This document shows positions 1 to 6,156 of a stretch of 10,975 nucleotides of DNA, piece by piece. This DNA is from Actinomycetes bacterium (GTDB lineage: Bacteria > Actinomycetota > Acidimicrobiia > Acidimicrobiales > Ilumatobacteraceae), in NCBI GenBank assembly GCA_023417265.1, contig JAEZFY010000309.1:1-10975 (forward strand), in the 5' to 3' direction. The notes beneath the pieces are model-generated. The model saw nothing but the letters and a program-made list of their open reading frames with translations. It was not told where the DNA came from and did no database searches. Both the position numbers and the translations under genes were made by a program. The stretch's first letter is position 1; each line of letters begins with the position of its first letter.

Positions 1-1959
1 GTCACCACCCCGGGCCAGACGACCGGTTACCCGAGCATCAGCGGGCTCTCGGTACGGGCGTCCGACGGCGCCGTGATCACCGCCGTCTGCGCTGGCAGCA
101 CGGCGTCGATTTTCGGCTACGACCCGCTGCAGACGGACGTGATCATGCCCCGCGCCAACTCGGTGTTCCCGAAGCACGCGTTGAGCAGCTGCCCGGTCGA
201 CCTGGCGGTCGACCCGAACGGCGACACGCTGTACGCCGCGTTCCACCTCAGCAACGCCGGGATCGGTTCGTCGATCTACGGCCAGGTCCGCCTGGCCTCG
301 ACCATGACACTCGTCCAGAACGGCTACCTGAACCACAACGACCGGTACAACCCGCGCTGGATCTACGAGACCGCCCCGGCCGGTTCGAGCCGCCTGGTCG
401 TCAGCCAGAACGAGGGCTTGCTGACGTGGGACAAGGCGATCGTGTACGACGAGTCGGCAGCGTTCGATCCGTCCGACGTGGCGTTGCAGCCGTTCGTCGC
501 GCTGGCGTTGGAGCCGAAGCTGGAGGACCTGTCGGTGCAGTCGTACGACATCGCCCCGAGCGGCAACCGGATCGTGCTGCACCTCGAGGCCGACCCGTAC
601 GACGACGTCACCACCGACACGCATCTCGCGATGGTGACGTGGACCGGCGACCCGGTCGACATGAACTGGACGTTGGAGTGCGTCTCGCCCGCGCCGGCGC
701 TGGCCGGCCAGGTGCGCTGGTCGCGCGACGCCTCGATGATCTCGTTCTGGGACGATGCCGGGGCGTACGTGTCGCCGGCTCCGACGGGGTCGGGCGGTGG
801 CGTCTGCTCGTTCGACCCGCACCTCGTCGTGCCCGGGGCTCGGATCGTCGAGTGGGGTACGCACGAACTCACGTCCGGCGGTGGTGGTGGCGGTGGCGGT
901 ACCGCCGGTCAGGTGGGTCCCAACGGCCGGGTGTGTTTCGCGGTGGCCGGTGACCCGGGCGACGTGGCGCTGGTGAACCTGACGCCGGTGCTCGCGGGTG
1001 GTGCCGGCAACGGGCAACTCGTGTCGTCCGACGTGGCGACCGCGCCCCTGGCGTCGAACGTCAATTTCGGTCCGAGCACGGTGGATCCCAACGTGGCCGC
1101 GGCGCCGATCGGTGCCGACGGCAAGGTGTGTTACGTGAACTCGCGGCACACGTCGACGCACGTGATCGCCGACCACTTGGGCACGGTGGCGGCGTCGGCA
1201 TTCACGCTGGCGGACCCATCGGGTGCACCGAAACGCGTGCTCGACACCCGCGCAGGGGCAACGGTCGTGCCGGACGCGCGGGTGTGCTTCGGGGTTGCCG
1301 GCAGTCCGGGTGATGTGGCCCTGGTGAACCTGACGCCGGTGTTGGCGGGTGGTCCCGGGAACGGTCAACTCGTGTCGTCCGATGTGGCGAGTCCGCCGGT
1401 GGCGTCGAACGTGAACTTCGGGCCGGGCTCGATCGATCCGAACGTGGCGGCCGCCCCGATCGGAGCGGACGGGAGGGTGTGTTACGTGAACTCGCGGCAC
1501 ACGTCGGTGCATCTGATCGCCGACCACTTGGGCACGGTGGCGGCGTCGGCGTTCACGTTGGCGACCGCGACGGGTGCCCCGGCGCGGTTGCTCGACACGC
1601 GGGCGTCGGGTGCGGTGGGCCTGAACGGTCGAGTCTGCTTCGCGGTGGCCGGGTCACCGGGCGATGTGGCGCTGGTGAATCTGACGCCGGTGTTGGCCGG
1701 CGGGCCGGGGAACGGTCAGTTGGTGTCGTCGGGAATCACGTCGCCACCGAACGCCTCGAACGTGAATTTCGGGCCCGGCAGCGTCGACCCGAACGTCGCT
1801 GCCGCGCCGATCGGAGCCGATGGCCAGGTGTGTTACGTGAACTCGCGGCACACCGCAGTGCACGTGATCGCCGACCACCTCGGCACGATCGCCAAGTCTG
1901 CGTACACGCTCGCCGACCCCTCCGGCGCCCCCGTCCGCAAACTCGACACTCGCGCATAG
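1..1959 (+). CDS. Secreted propeller-like protein with three C-terminal LDTR-type repeats (5' partial)
   Basis: The frame is open from the first base, so the true start and any signal peptide lie upstream; 652 residues are visible, ending at TAG 1957-1959. The first ~290 residues look like a TolB/WD40-type beta-propeller: repeated short strands with turns such as 'VDPNGDTLY', 'APSGNRIVL' and 'VRWSRDASMISFW'. A run of eight glycines (nt 877-900, residues 293-300) then acts as a hinge. Residues 302-652 are three tandem 117-residue units, each with a VCF...VCY cysteine pair, 'SNVNFGP', 'DPNVAAAPIGADG', 'ADHLGT' and a terminal 'LDTRA'. The pattern (aSNxNf, PN, G-x-VC, thxIaDxxG, LDTR) matches repeats common in secreted or surface proteins of Actinobacteria, as I recall them. 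A cell-surface or extracellular binding role is likely, but no catalytic motif is visible and the function is unknown. Confidence 0.8.
   Translation, partial: VTTPGQTTGYPSISGLSVRASDGAVITAVCAGSTASIFGYDPLQTDVIMPRANSVFPKHALSSCPVDLAVDPNGDTLYAAFHLSNAGIGSSIYGQVRLASTMTLVQNGYLNHNDRYNPRWIYETAPAGSSRLVVSQNEGLLTWDKAIVYDESAAFDPSDVALQPFVALALEPKLEDLSVQSYDIAPSGNRIVLHLEADPYDDVTTDTHLAMVTWTGDPVDMNWTLECVSPAPALAGQVRWSRDASMISFWDDAGAYVSPAPTGSGGGVCSFDPHLVVPGARIVEWGTHELTSGGGGGGGGTAGQVGPNGRVCFAVAGDPGDVALVNLTPVLAGGAGNGQLVSSDVATAPLASNVNFGPSTVDPNVAAAPIGADGKVCYVNSRHTSTHVIADHLGTVAASAFTLADPSGAPKRVLDTRAGATVVPDARVCFGVAGSPGDVALVNLTPVLAGGPGNGQLVSSDVASPPVASNVNFGPGSIDPNVAAAPIGADGRVCYVNSRHTSVHLIADHLGTVAASAFTLATATGAPARLLDTRASGAVGLNGRVCFAVAGSPGDVALVNLTPVLAGGPGNGQLVSSGITSPPNASNVNFGPGSVDPNVAAAPIGADGQVCYVNSRHTAVHVIADHLGTIAKSAYTLADPSGAPVRKLDTRA
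904..1956 (+). repeat. Three tandem 351-bp (117-aa) coding repeats
   Basis: The units are 904-1254, 1255-1605 and 1606-1956, each exactly 351 bp and each ending in codons for LDTRA; the stop codon follows the third directly. Units 1 and 2 are close to identical at the DNA level over their 3' halves. The segment beginning gtgtgttacgtgaactcgcg is shared by all three. Unit 3 is more diverged near its end. This fits duplication with partial gene conversion. Each unit has two cysteines that could form an intra-repeat disulfide outside the cell. Confidence 0.93.
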
Positions 1960-2008
1960 TCGCCGCCCGCACTTGGTGCTCGACGGAATCGTGGCTGCCG
2001 GGCGGGCG

Positions 2009-2014
2009 TAGCCT
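2009..2014 (+). promoter_or_regulatory. Probable -10 box (TAGCCT) for leaderless mmsA transcript
   Basis: TAGCCT lies 6 nt before the ATG at 2021, and there is no Shine-Dalgarno-like run between them. This spacing would put the transcription start at or next to the A of the ATG, as in leaderless actinobacterial mRNAs. No convincing -35 hexamer is seen. Confidence 0.5.
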
Positions 2015-2020
2015 GGGCCC

Positions 2021-3505
2021 ATGAAGAGCATCCATCACTGGATCGACGGGCGGGTCGTCGAATCGACCTCGGGCCACACCGCACCGGTGTTCAATCCGGC
2101 CACCGGCGAACAGGCGGCCACGGTCGACCTGGCGTCGGCAGCCGAAGTCGACCACGCCGTCGCGGTCGCCAAGGAAGCCGCCCCCGCCTGGCGGGCGACA
2201 TCGCTGTCGAAGCGGGCCGAGGTGCTGTTCCGCATCCGCGAGCTGGTCGACGCCAACCGCAAGGAGATCGCTTCGCTGCTCACCGCCGAGCACGGCAAGG
2301 TGCTGTCCGACGCAATGGGTGAGGTCGCCCGCGGGCTGGAGAACATCGAGTTCGCGTGCGGCATCCCGCACCTGCTCAAAGGCGGGTTCTCCGAGCAGGC
2401 ATCGTCGGGGGTCGACGTGTACTCGATCCGTCAACCGCTCGGCGTGGTGGCCGGCATCACCCCGTTCAACTTCCCGGCGATGGTTCCGATGTGGATGTTC
2501 GCCAACGCCCTCGCGTGCGGGAACACGTTCGTGCTCAAGCCGTCGGAGAAGGACCCGTCGGCGTCGCTGTTGCTCGCCGAGCTGCTCGCCCAGGCGGGTG
2601 TGCCGGCGGGCGTGTTCAACGTCGTCCAGGGCGACAAGGTCGCCGTCGACCGCCTGCTCGAGCATCCTGACGTGGCCGCGATCAGCTTCGTCGGCTCCCC
2701 CCCGATTGCCCGCTACATCTACGAAACCGGCACCAAGAACGGCAAGCGCGTGCAGGCGCTCGGCGGTGCCAAGAACCACATGCTCGTGTTGGCCGACGCC
2801 GACCTCGACATGGCCGCCGACGCGGCAATCGGTGCGGCCTACGGATCGGCCGGCGAGCGCTGCATGGCGATCTCGGTCGTGCTCGCCGCCGACGCGATCG
2901 CCGACGACCTGGTGGGCAAGATCCGTGAGCGGATCGCGGCGATCAAGGTCGGCCCGGGCAACGAACCCGAGAACGAGATGGGCCCGCTGATCACCGCCGA
3001 GCACCGCGACAAGGTCGCCGGCTACATCACCGGCGCCGCCGACGAGGGGGCTACCGTCGTGGTCGACGGTACGGTCGGCACGCCCACCAGCGGGTTCTTC
3101 GTCAACCCGACCCTGATCGACCACGTCGAGCCGGGCATGCGCTGCTACGACGACGAGATCTTCGGCCCCGTGCTCAACGTCAAGCGGGTCCACGGCTACG
3201 CCGACGGCGTCGACGTGATCAACGCCAACCAGTTCGCCAACGGCACGGCGATCTTCACGCGCGACGGCGGCGCCGCCCGCCAGTTCCAGTACGACGTCGA
3301 GGTCGGCATGGTGGGCATCAACGTGCCGATCCCCGTGCCGGTGTCATACTACTCGTTCGGCGGGTGGAAGGCGAGCCTGTTCGGCGACACCCACATGTAC
3401 GGCCCGGAGGGCATCAACTTCTACACCCGCGGCAAAGTCGTCACCAGCCGCTGGCCCGACCCGGCCCACAGCACGATCGACCTCGGCTTCCCCGAGACCC
3501 GCTGA
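2021..3505 (+). CDS. mmsA: Methylmalonate/malonate-semialdehyde dehydrogenase (CoA-acylating)
   Basis: This 494-residue protein has the usual full length of the MmsA/IolA branch of aldehyde dehydrogenases. The family oxidises methylmalonate or malonate semialdehyde with NAD+ and CoA, releasing CO2 and forming propionyl-CoA or acetyl-CoA. Family hallmarks are visible: 'GLENIEFACGIP' (~105-116), the 'PFNFPAMVPMWMFANALACG' segment (~148-167), 'KPSEKDPSA' (~173-181), 'GAKNH' (~249-253) where other ALDHs carry a catalytic Glu, and 'GERCM' with the nucleophile Cys281 preceded by Arg280, which in this family contacts the substrate carboxylate. The C-terminal 'SFGGWKASLFGD' block is also present. The ATG at 2021 fits the usual N-terminus and the upstream -10 box. 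It is followed closely by a VOC gene. It serves valine, beta-alanine, pyrimidine or inositol catabolism; which one here is not shown, but the nearby LLM/ABC operon makes the beta-alanine/pyrimidine route attractive. Confidence 0.95.
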   Translation: MKSIHHWIDGRVVESTSGHTAPVFNPATGEQAATVDLASAAEVDHAVAVAKEAAPAWRATSLSKRAEVLFRIRELVDANRKEIASLLTAEHGKVLSDAMGEVARGLENIEFACGIPHLLKGGFSEQASSGVDVYSIRQPLGVVAGITPFNFPAMVPMWMFANALACGNTFVLKPSEKDPSASLLLAELLAQAGVPAGVFNVVQGDKVAVDRLLEHPDVAAISFVGSPPIARYIYETGTKNGKRVQALGGAKNHMLVLADADLDMAADAAIGAAYGSAGERCMAISVVLAADAIADDLVGKIRERIAAIKVGPGNEPENEMGPLITAEHRDKVAGYITGAADEGATVVVDGTVGTPTSGFFVNPTLIDHVEPGMRCYDDEIFGPVLNVKRVHGYADGVDVINANQFANGTAIFTRDGGAARQFQYDVEVGMVGINVPIPVPVSYYSFGGWKASLFGDTHMYGPEGINFYTRGKVVTSRWPDPAHSTIDLGFPETR

Positions 3506-3520
3506 GCGGTTCCGGGCGCG

Positions 3521-3937
3521 ATGGAGCAGCGCCTCAGCTTCGTGACGCTGGTGGTCGCCGACGTCGCTGCGTCGCGGCGCTTCTACGTCGACGGACTCGG
3601 ATGGCACCCGGCGTTCGAGGCACCCGGCGAGGTGCTCATGGTGCAGGTCGCCGACAAGGTCGTGCTGTCGCTGTGGGACCGCTCGTCGGCGGAGGTCGAG
3701 CTCGGCCCGATCGGGCCGATCACGGGCGTCGCGCCGGTCACGCTGGCGCACAACGTCGCCACGCCTCACGACGTCGACGCGGTGCTCGCCAGCGCCCGGG
3801 CGGCCGGGGCCTCCGCCGTTCACGACGGCACGCACCGGGCGTGGGGCGGCTACTCCGGCTACTTCGCCGACCCCGACGGCTTCCGGTGGGAAATCGCGTG
3901 GAACCCCGGCCCGATCGGCGCGGTGGTGTTGCCCTGA
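3521..3937 (+). CDS. VOC-family (glyoxalase/dioxygenase-fold) protein
   Basis: A small cytosolic protein of 138 residues, the usual size for a two-module vicinal oxygen chelate protein. The first beta-alpha-beta-beta-beta module opens with 'FVTLVVADVAASRRFYVDGLGWHP' in pieces (residues 7-30); the second ends with 'YFADPDGFRWEIAWNP' (114-129). His77 and Glu124 fall where VOC enzymes put metal ligands, but the usual first ligand (His in 'HvxLxVxD') is replaced by Phe7 or neighbours. The metal site may therefore be incomplete, and the protein may bind rather than turn over its ligand. The ATG is 15 nt after the mmsA stop with no clear ribosome binding site, so co-transcription with mmsA is likely. 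The substrate cannot be told from the sequence. Confidence 0.88.
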   Translation: MEQRLSFVTLVVADVAASRRFYVDGLGWHPAFEAPGEVLMVQVADKVVLSLWDRSSAEVELGPIGPITGVAPVTLAHNVATPHDVDAVLASARAAGASAVHDGTHRAWGGYSGYFADPDGFRWEIAWNPGPIGAVVLP

Positions 3938-3968
3938 GCCCGGTTGTGACGCCTGTGTGTGGCGGCAG

Positions 3969-4499
3969 CTAGGACGGGCGGTCGTGGATCGAGCGCTCGC
4001 CGGCGAGTTCGGCGCGCACGGCGGTCATCACGGCTTCGAACGTGCCGGGTGGGCCGCCGGGTGAGGGCAGGTCGTCGAGCGCGAACCAGCCCGCCTCGGA
4101 CACCTCGGCTGGGTCGACCTCGGGAGTCGTGCCGTCGCACGGCTCGGCGAGGTAGTAGGCGACGTTGATGATCTCGCTGTCGTCAGCGGCCGGGCCGTCG
4201 GCGTAGGCGTCGACCCACGTGCCGAGGTAGGCGGTGACGCGCACCCGCAACCCGACTTCTTCGAGCACTTCCCGCTCGGCGGCTGCGATCGGGTGCTCAC
4301 CGGCGTCGAGGAACCCGCCCGGCGAGTGCCACGTGCCCTGCCACGGCGGACGTGCTCGGCGGGCGAGCAGCACCCGTCCGCGGTCGACCACCACGGCGTT
4401 GGCGCACGGCTTCGGATTGCGCCAGTGCTCGGCCCCGCACTGGGCGCAGCGCACCGGCGGCCGATGCGACAACGGGACGCCACACGCAGAGCAGTACAC
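3969..4499 (-). CDS. Zinc-ribbon NUDIX hydrolase
   Basis: A 176-residue protein starting at GTG (4499-4497). The N-terminus is a zinc ribbon with CxxC pairs Cys3/Cys6 and Cys18/Cys21, followed by a NUDIX domain. The NUDIX box is complete: G62-x5-E68-x7-R76-E77-V-L-E80-E81-V-G83-L, so Mg2+-dependent hydrolysis of a nucleoside diphosphate linked to another group is expected. The ribbon plus NUDIX layout resembles NudC (NADH pyrophosphatase), but the protein is shorter than typical NudC and I do not see the NudC SQPWPFPxS motif after the box. The substrate (NADH, ADP-ribose, other) stays open. It lies downstream of the SRPBCC gene on the same strand but has its own candidate promoter. It converges on the VOC gene with only 31 bp between stops. 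Confidence 0.92.
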   Translation of the reverse strand: MYCSACGVPLSHRPPVRCAQCGAEHWRNPKPCANAVVVDRGRVLLARRARPPWQGTWHSPGGFLDAGEHPIAAAEREVLEEVGLRVRVTAYLGTWVDAYADGPAADDSEIINVAYYLAEPCDGTTPEVDPAEVSEAGWFALDDLPSPGGPPGTFEAVMTAVRAELAGERSIHDRPS

Positions 4500-4508
4500 G
4501 AGCCCGGC

Positions 4509-4514
4509 ACGCTA
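4509..4514 (-). promoter_or_regulatory. Probable -10 box (TAGCGT) for the NUDIX gene
   Basis: Read on the minus strand, TAGCGT is followed by 9 nt and then the GTG start at 4499. There is no Shine-Dalgarno run in between, so a leaderless or nearly leaderless transcript is expected. This supports transcription of the NUDIX gene independently of the SRPBCC gene upstream. Confidence 0.45.
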
Positions 4515-4545
4515 CCCGCACCCTCGAGCTGCGGCGGCCGAGCAA

Positions 4546-4609
4546 GCCCGGGATTCTGTGGCAGGACAGGTGGGCGTTGTTTCCAGGTGTCCTGCCGCAG
4601 AGACCGGGC
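4546..4609. terminator. Long imperfect inverted repeat, possible terminator between SRPBCC and NUDIX genes
   Basis: The inner stem pairs 4556-4568 with 4588-4600: 13 bp with a single G-T wobble, around a 19-nt loop. The outer stem pairs 4546-4551 with 4604-4609 (6 bp, gcccgg/ccgggc) across a small internal loop. It begins 20 nt after the SRPBCC stop codon (minus strand) and ends 47 nt before the NUDIX start. No T-tract follows on either strand, so an intrinsic terminator of the GC-rich type, an mRNA-stabilising stem or a regulator site are all possible. Confidence 0.55.
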
Positions 4610-4628
4610 CGGAGCGGGCGGCAGGGGG

Positions 4629-5540
4629 TCAGGTGGTGAGGCCGTCGGCGAGGTCGGCGGCGAGCACGGCTTGGTCGTCGGGGTCGCTGATCGGCACCGC
4701 GAGGGCGAGCTCCCACTCGACTCCGGCTTCGTCGGTTCGCCCGACCGCGAGCAGGCCGCGGGCGCGCAGCTCGTGGGCATAGGCGAGGTCGAAGTCGGCC
4801 AGCCCGAACTCGGCGCACTGCGCCAAGCACTCGTCGCCGTACTCGAGGGCCAGCTCTCCCTGGCCGACGGCGAGCTGGGCCTTGCCGATCATGTACAGCG
4901 CTCGGGCCTCGTTCTCCGGGCCGGCACCGGTGGCCCGGCTCCAGTGGTACGCCGCGGCGTAGGCCCGGCGCAGCAGCTCTTCATTCTCCGCGGGCGTTCG
5001 GTCGGCCTTCCCGAGCAGGTCCCAGATCGAGTTGTTGGCCTCGATCGCCTGGGCGCGGTGCCAGTCGCCGGCCACCTCGTCGGCGCTGCGCGACGGTGTC
5101 CGCTCGGCCTCCTCGGGCAGCACACCGCCGGTCTCGAGCAGGGTCTTCAGGTTGTCGAGGATCCACACCCAGCCGTCTTGCACGCGGTCCGACGTGCGCG
5201 GGCTGCGGGCGAGGCCGCTGTGCACGAGATCGAGCCGGGTGAGCCCGTCGGCTGCGGGGGTCAGCGTCCACTCCAGCCGGGACGGCGGCTCGCCCGCGAT
5301 CTCGGCGTCGAACAGCGCGTGCCAGGCCATCACCAGCCGGCGCGGTGGATCGACATCGACGATCTCACCGGTGATCTGGTCCGCGCCATTCCACACGTAC
5401 CGAAAGCCCGAGCCCGGCTCGAGCGTCGACTCCAGCCGGGTGCGGTGGAAGTACTGCTCGGTGAGGGTCGGGTCGGTGATGCCCTGCCACACCTGCTCGG
5501 GATTGGCTTTGATGTAGACGCGGTAGCGGTGTGGTCTCAC
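4629..5540 (-). CDS. SRPBCC (AHSA1-type) domain protein with fused C-terminal helical domain
   Basis: A 303-residue cytosolic protein starting at GTG 5540-5538, supported by the SD-like AGGGGGA (5552-5546). Residues 1-140 form an AHSA1-like SRPBCC domain, a hydrophobic ligand-binding helix-grip fold: 'YIKANPEQVWQGITDP' near the start, 'GEIVDVDPPRRLVMAW' in the middle and the closing helix 'WVWILDNLKTLLETG'. Residues ~155-300 are alpha-helical and TPR-like: 'NNSIWDLLGKADRTPAENE', 'AAAYHW', 'ARALYMIGKAQLAVG', 'ALEYGDECLAQCAEFGLADF', 'AYAHELRARGLLAVG'. I recall similar helical modules as stand-alone proteins in Actinobacteria, so this looks like a fusion. Such SRPBCC proteins are often regulators or ligand carriers and are sometimes paired with ArsR-type repressors, but none is visible here. 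Ligand and function are unknown. Confidence 0.88.
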   Translation of the reverse strand: MRPHRYRVYIKANPEQVWQGITDPTLTEQYFHRTRLESTLEPGSGFRYVWNGADQITGEIVDVDPPRRLVMAWHALFDAEIAGEPPSRLEWTLTPAADGLTRLDLVHSGLARSPRTSDRVQDGWVWILDNLKTLLETGGVLPEEAERTPSRSADEVAGDWHRAQAIEANNSIWDLLGKADRTPAENEELLRRAYAAAYHWSRATGAGPENEARALYMIGKAQLAVGQGELALEYGDECLAQCAEFGLADFDLAYAHELRARGLLAVGRTDEAGVEWELALAVPISDPDDQAVLAADLADGLTT

Positions 5541-5545
5541 GGCGT

Positions 5546-5552
5546 TCCCCCT
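5546..5552 (-). promoter_or_regulatory. Ribosome binding site AGGGGGA for the SRPBCC gene
   Basis: On the minus strand AGGGGGA ends 5 nt before the GTG at 5540. It fixes this start and marks the gene as leadered, unlike most of its neighbours. Confidence 0.65.
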
Positions 5553-5560
5553 GAGGGGTC

Positions 5561-5566
5561 AACGTA
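5561..5566 (-). promoter_or_regulatory. Probable -10 box (TACGTT) for the SRPBCC gene
   Basis: Minus-strand TACGTT sits within ATCCGTTACGTT, almost the same 12-mer as in front of the divergent GNAT gene. The box ends 20 nt before the GTG, leaving room for a short leader carrying the ribosome binding site. Confidence 0.45.
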
Positions 5567-5672
5567 ACGGATCGCGCCCGGAGACGCCTGCGAGTGCCTG
5601 GACACCGCCCGTCGCGATCCGTGCGTCGCTCCCGTCAGCCGGTGGCAGGCACTGCCGGATTCATCCGTTACG
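5563..5672. repeat. Inverted repeats framing the divergent SRPBCC/GNAT promoter region
   Basis: The 141-bp gap 5541-5681 holds three perfect inverted pairs. CGTAACGGAT (5563-5572) pairs with ATCCGTTACG (5663-5672); ACGGATCGCG (5567-5576) with CGCGATCCGT (5613-5622); and AGTGCCTG (5593-5600) with CAGGCACT (5646-5653). The first pair covers the predicted -10 elements of both genes. GATCCGT/ATCCGT thus occurs three times, which suggests a shared promoter or regulator site. Confidence 0.55.
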
Positions 5673-5674
5673 GT
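5669..5674 (+). promoter_or_regulatory. Probable -10 box (TACGGT) for the GNAT gene
   Basis: TACGGT ends 7 nt before the GTG at 5682, with no ribosome binding site between. This supports a leaderless transcript and the choice of the GTG at 5682 over the ATG at 5697. Confidence 0.5.
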
Positions 5675-5681
5675 CGCCGCG

Positions 5682-6092
5682 GTGATCCGACGGGCGATGG
5701 CGGACGACTTGCCGGCGTTGCTCGAACTGATGCACGAGTTCGATCCGGCCACTCCCGAATCAGGCGTGGTCCCGTTGCTGGCCGACGACACGCACGGCGT
5801 GATCTGGATCACCGACCCGCTCGACGCCTACGCCGTCGTCACGTGGGGATGGTCGGTCGAGTCGGGTGGGGCCGAGGCGATCCTCGACGAGATCTACGTG
5901 CGCGCGCCGAACACCGGCACGGGTAGCGCCTTGATCGAACACCTCCACGGCGACTGCGTCGCCCGCGGCATCCGGCGGATCTTCCTCGAGACCGAAGCCG
6001 CCAACGCCGACGCCCGGCGCCTCTACGCCCGCCACGGGTACGTCGCCGAGGACAGCGTGTGGATGGCACGCTGGTTCGCCGGCAATTCGTGA
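5682..6092 (+). CDS. GNAT-family N-acetyltransferase
   Basis: A 136-residue single-domain protein, a typical GNAT length. It opens with the usual 'IRRAMADDLPALLELM' strand and helix. The core acetyl-CoA motif A is 'LDEIYVRAPNTGTGSALIEHL' in two parts (residues 68-74 and 75-88), with G79-x-G81 forming the pyrophosphate loop; the customary Arg/Gln three residues before the first Gly is Pro76. Motif B is 'NADARRLYARHGYVAEDSVWM' in pieces (~108-128), ending in the fold's typical C-terminal strand. It transfers an acetyl group from acetyl-CoA to an amine on a small molecule or protein; the acceptor cannot be told. The gene is divergent from the SRPBCC gene across a shared promoter region and ends 64 nt before the LLM operon start, from which a palindrome separates it. 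Confidence 0.9.
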   Translation: MIRRAMADDLPALLELMHEFDPATPESGVVPLLADDTHGVIWITDPLDAYAVVTWGWSVESGGAEAILDEIYVRAPNTGTGSALIEHLHGDCVARGIRRIFLETEAANADARRLYARHGYVAEDSVWMARWFAGNS

Positions 6093-6106
6093 ACAGCGCG
6101 TGACGG

Positions 6107-6120
6107 CACACCCAGGTGTG
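6107..6120. promoter_or_regulatory. Perfect palindrome CACACC-CA-GGTGTG, candidate operator
   Basis: Two 6-bp arms (6107-6112 and 6115-6120) surround 2 nt. Outer GACG (6102-6105) and CGTC (6123-6126) extend the dyad with small mismatched gaps. Its centre lies about 43 bp upstream of the predicted operon transcription start at 6157, just upstream of the expected -35 region, where an activator or repressor could bind. A weak terminator for the GNAT gene is an alternative, but no T-tract follows. Confidence 0.5.
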
Positions 6121-6142
6121 TACGTCCTGTAAAGGGCGTCAC

Positions 6143-6148
6143 TAATGT
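6143..6148 (+). promoter_or_regulatory. Probable -10 box (TAATGT) for the LLM-ABC operon
   Basis: TAATGT is followed by 8 nt and then ATG 6157, which would make the operon mRNA leaderless. The box overlaps an in-frame ATG at 6145, arguing against that ATG as the translation start. No clear -35 hexamer is seen. Confidence 0.55.
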
Positions 6149-6156
6149 CGCACCTC

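Noticed and set aside
904..1956. Direct repeats as a possible CRISPR or mobile array
   Set aside because: The repeats are in frame, 351 bp long, lack spacers and encode a coherent repeated protein domain.
1965..2007. CGCCCGC / GCGGGCG inverted pair as a terminator between the repeat protein and mmsA
   Set aside because: It has only 7 bp with a loop of about 30 nt and no T-tract, and it sits against the mmsA promoter; not enough to call.
1736..3193. A 485-codon open frame on the minus strand opposite mmsA
   Set aside because: It lies antisense to a strongly conserved mmsA gene, has an Arg/Asp/Val/His-rich shadow composition and shows no domain; such frames are expected opposite high-GC genes.
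3938..3968. CGCC-TGTGTGT-GGCG mini-hairpin between the convergent VOC and NUDIX genes
   Set aside because: A 4-bp stem is expected by chance at this GC content, although a bidirectional terminator would make sense at this position.
4293..5567. A 424-codon plus-strand open frame across the NUDIX and SRPBCC genes
   Set aside because: It is antisense to both genes and crosses the inverted repeat between them; the minus-strand proteins carry clear family motifs.
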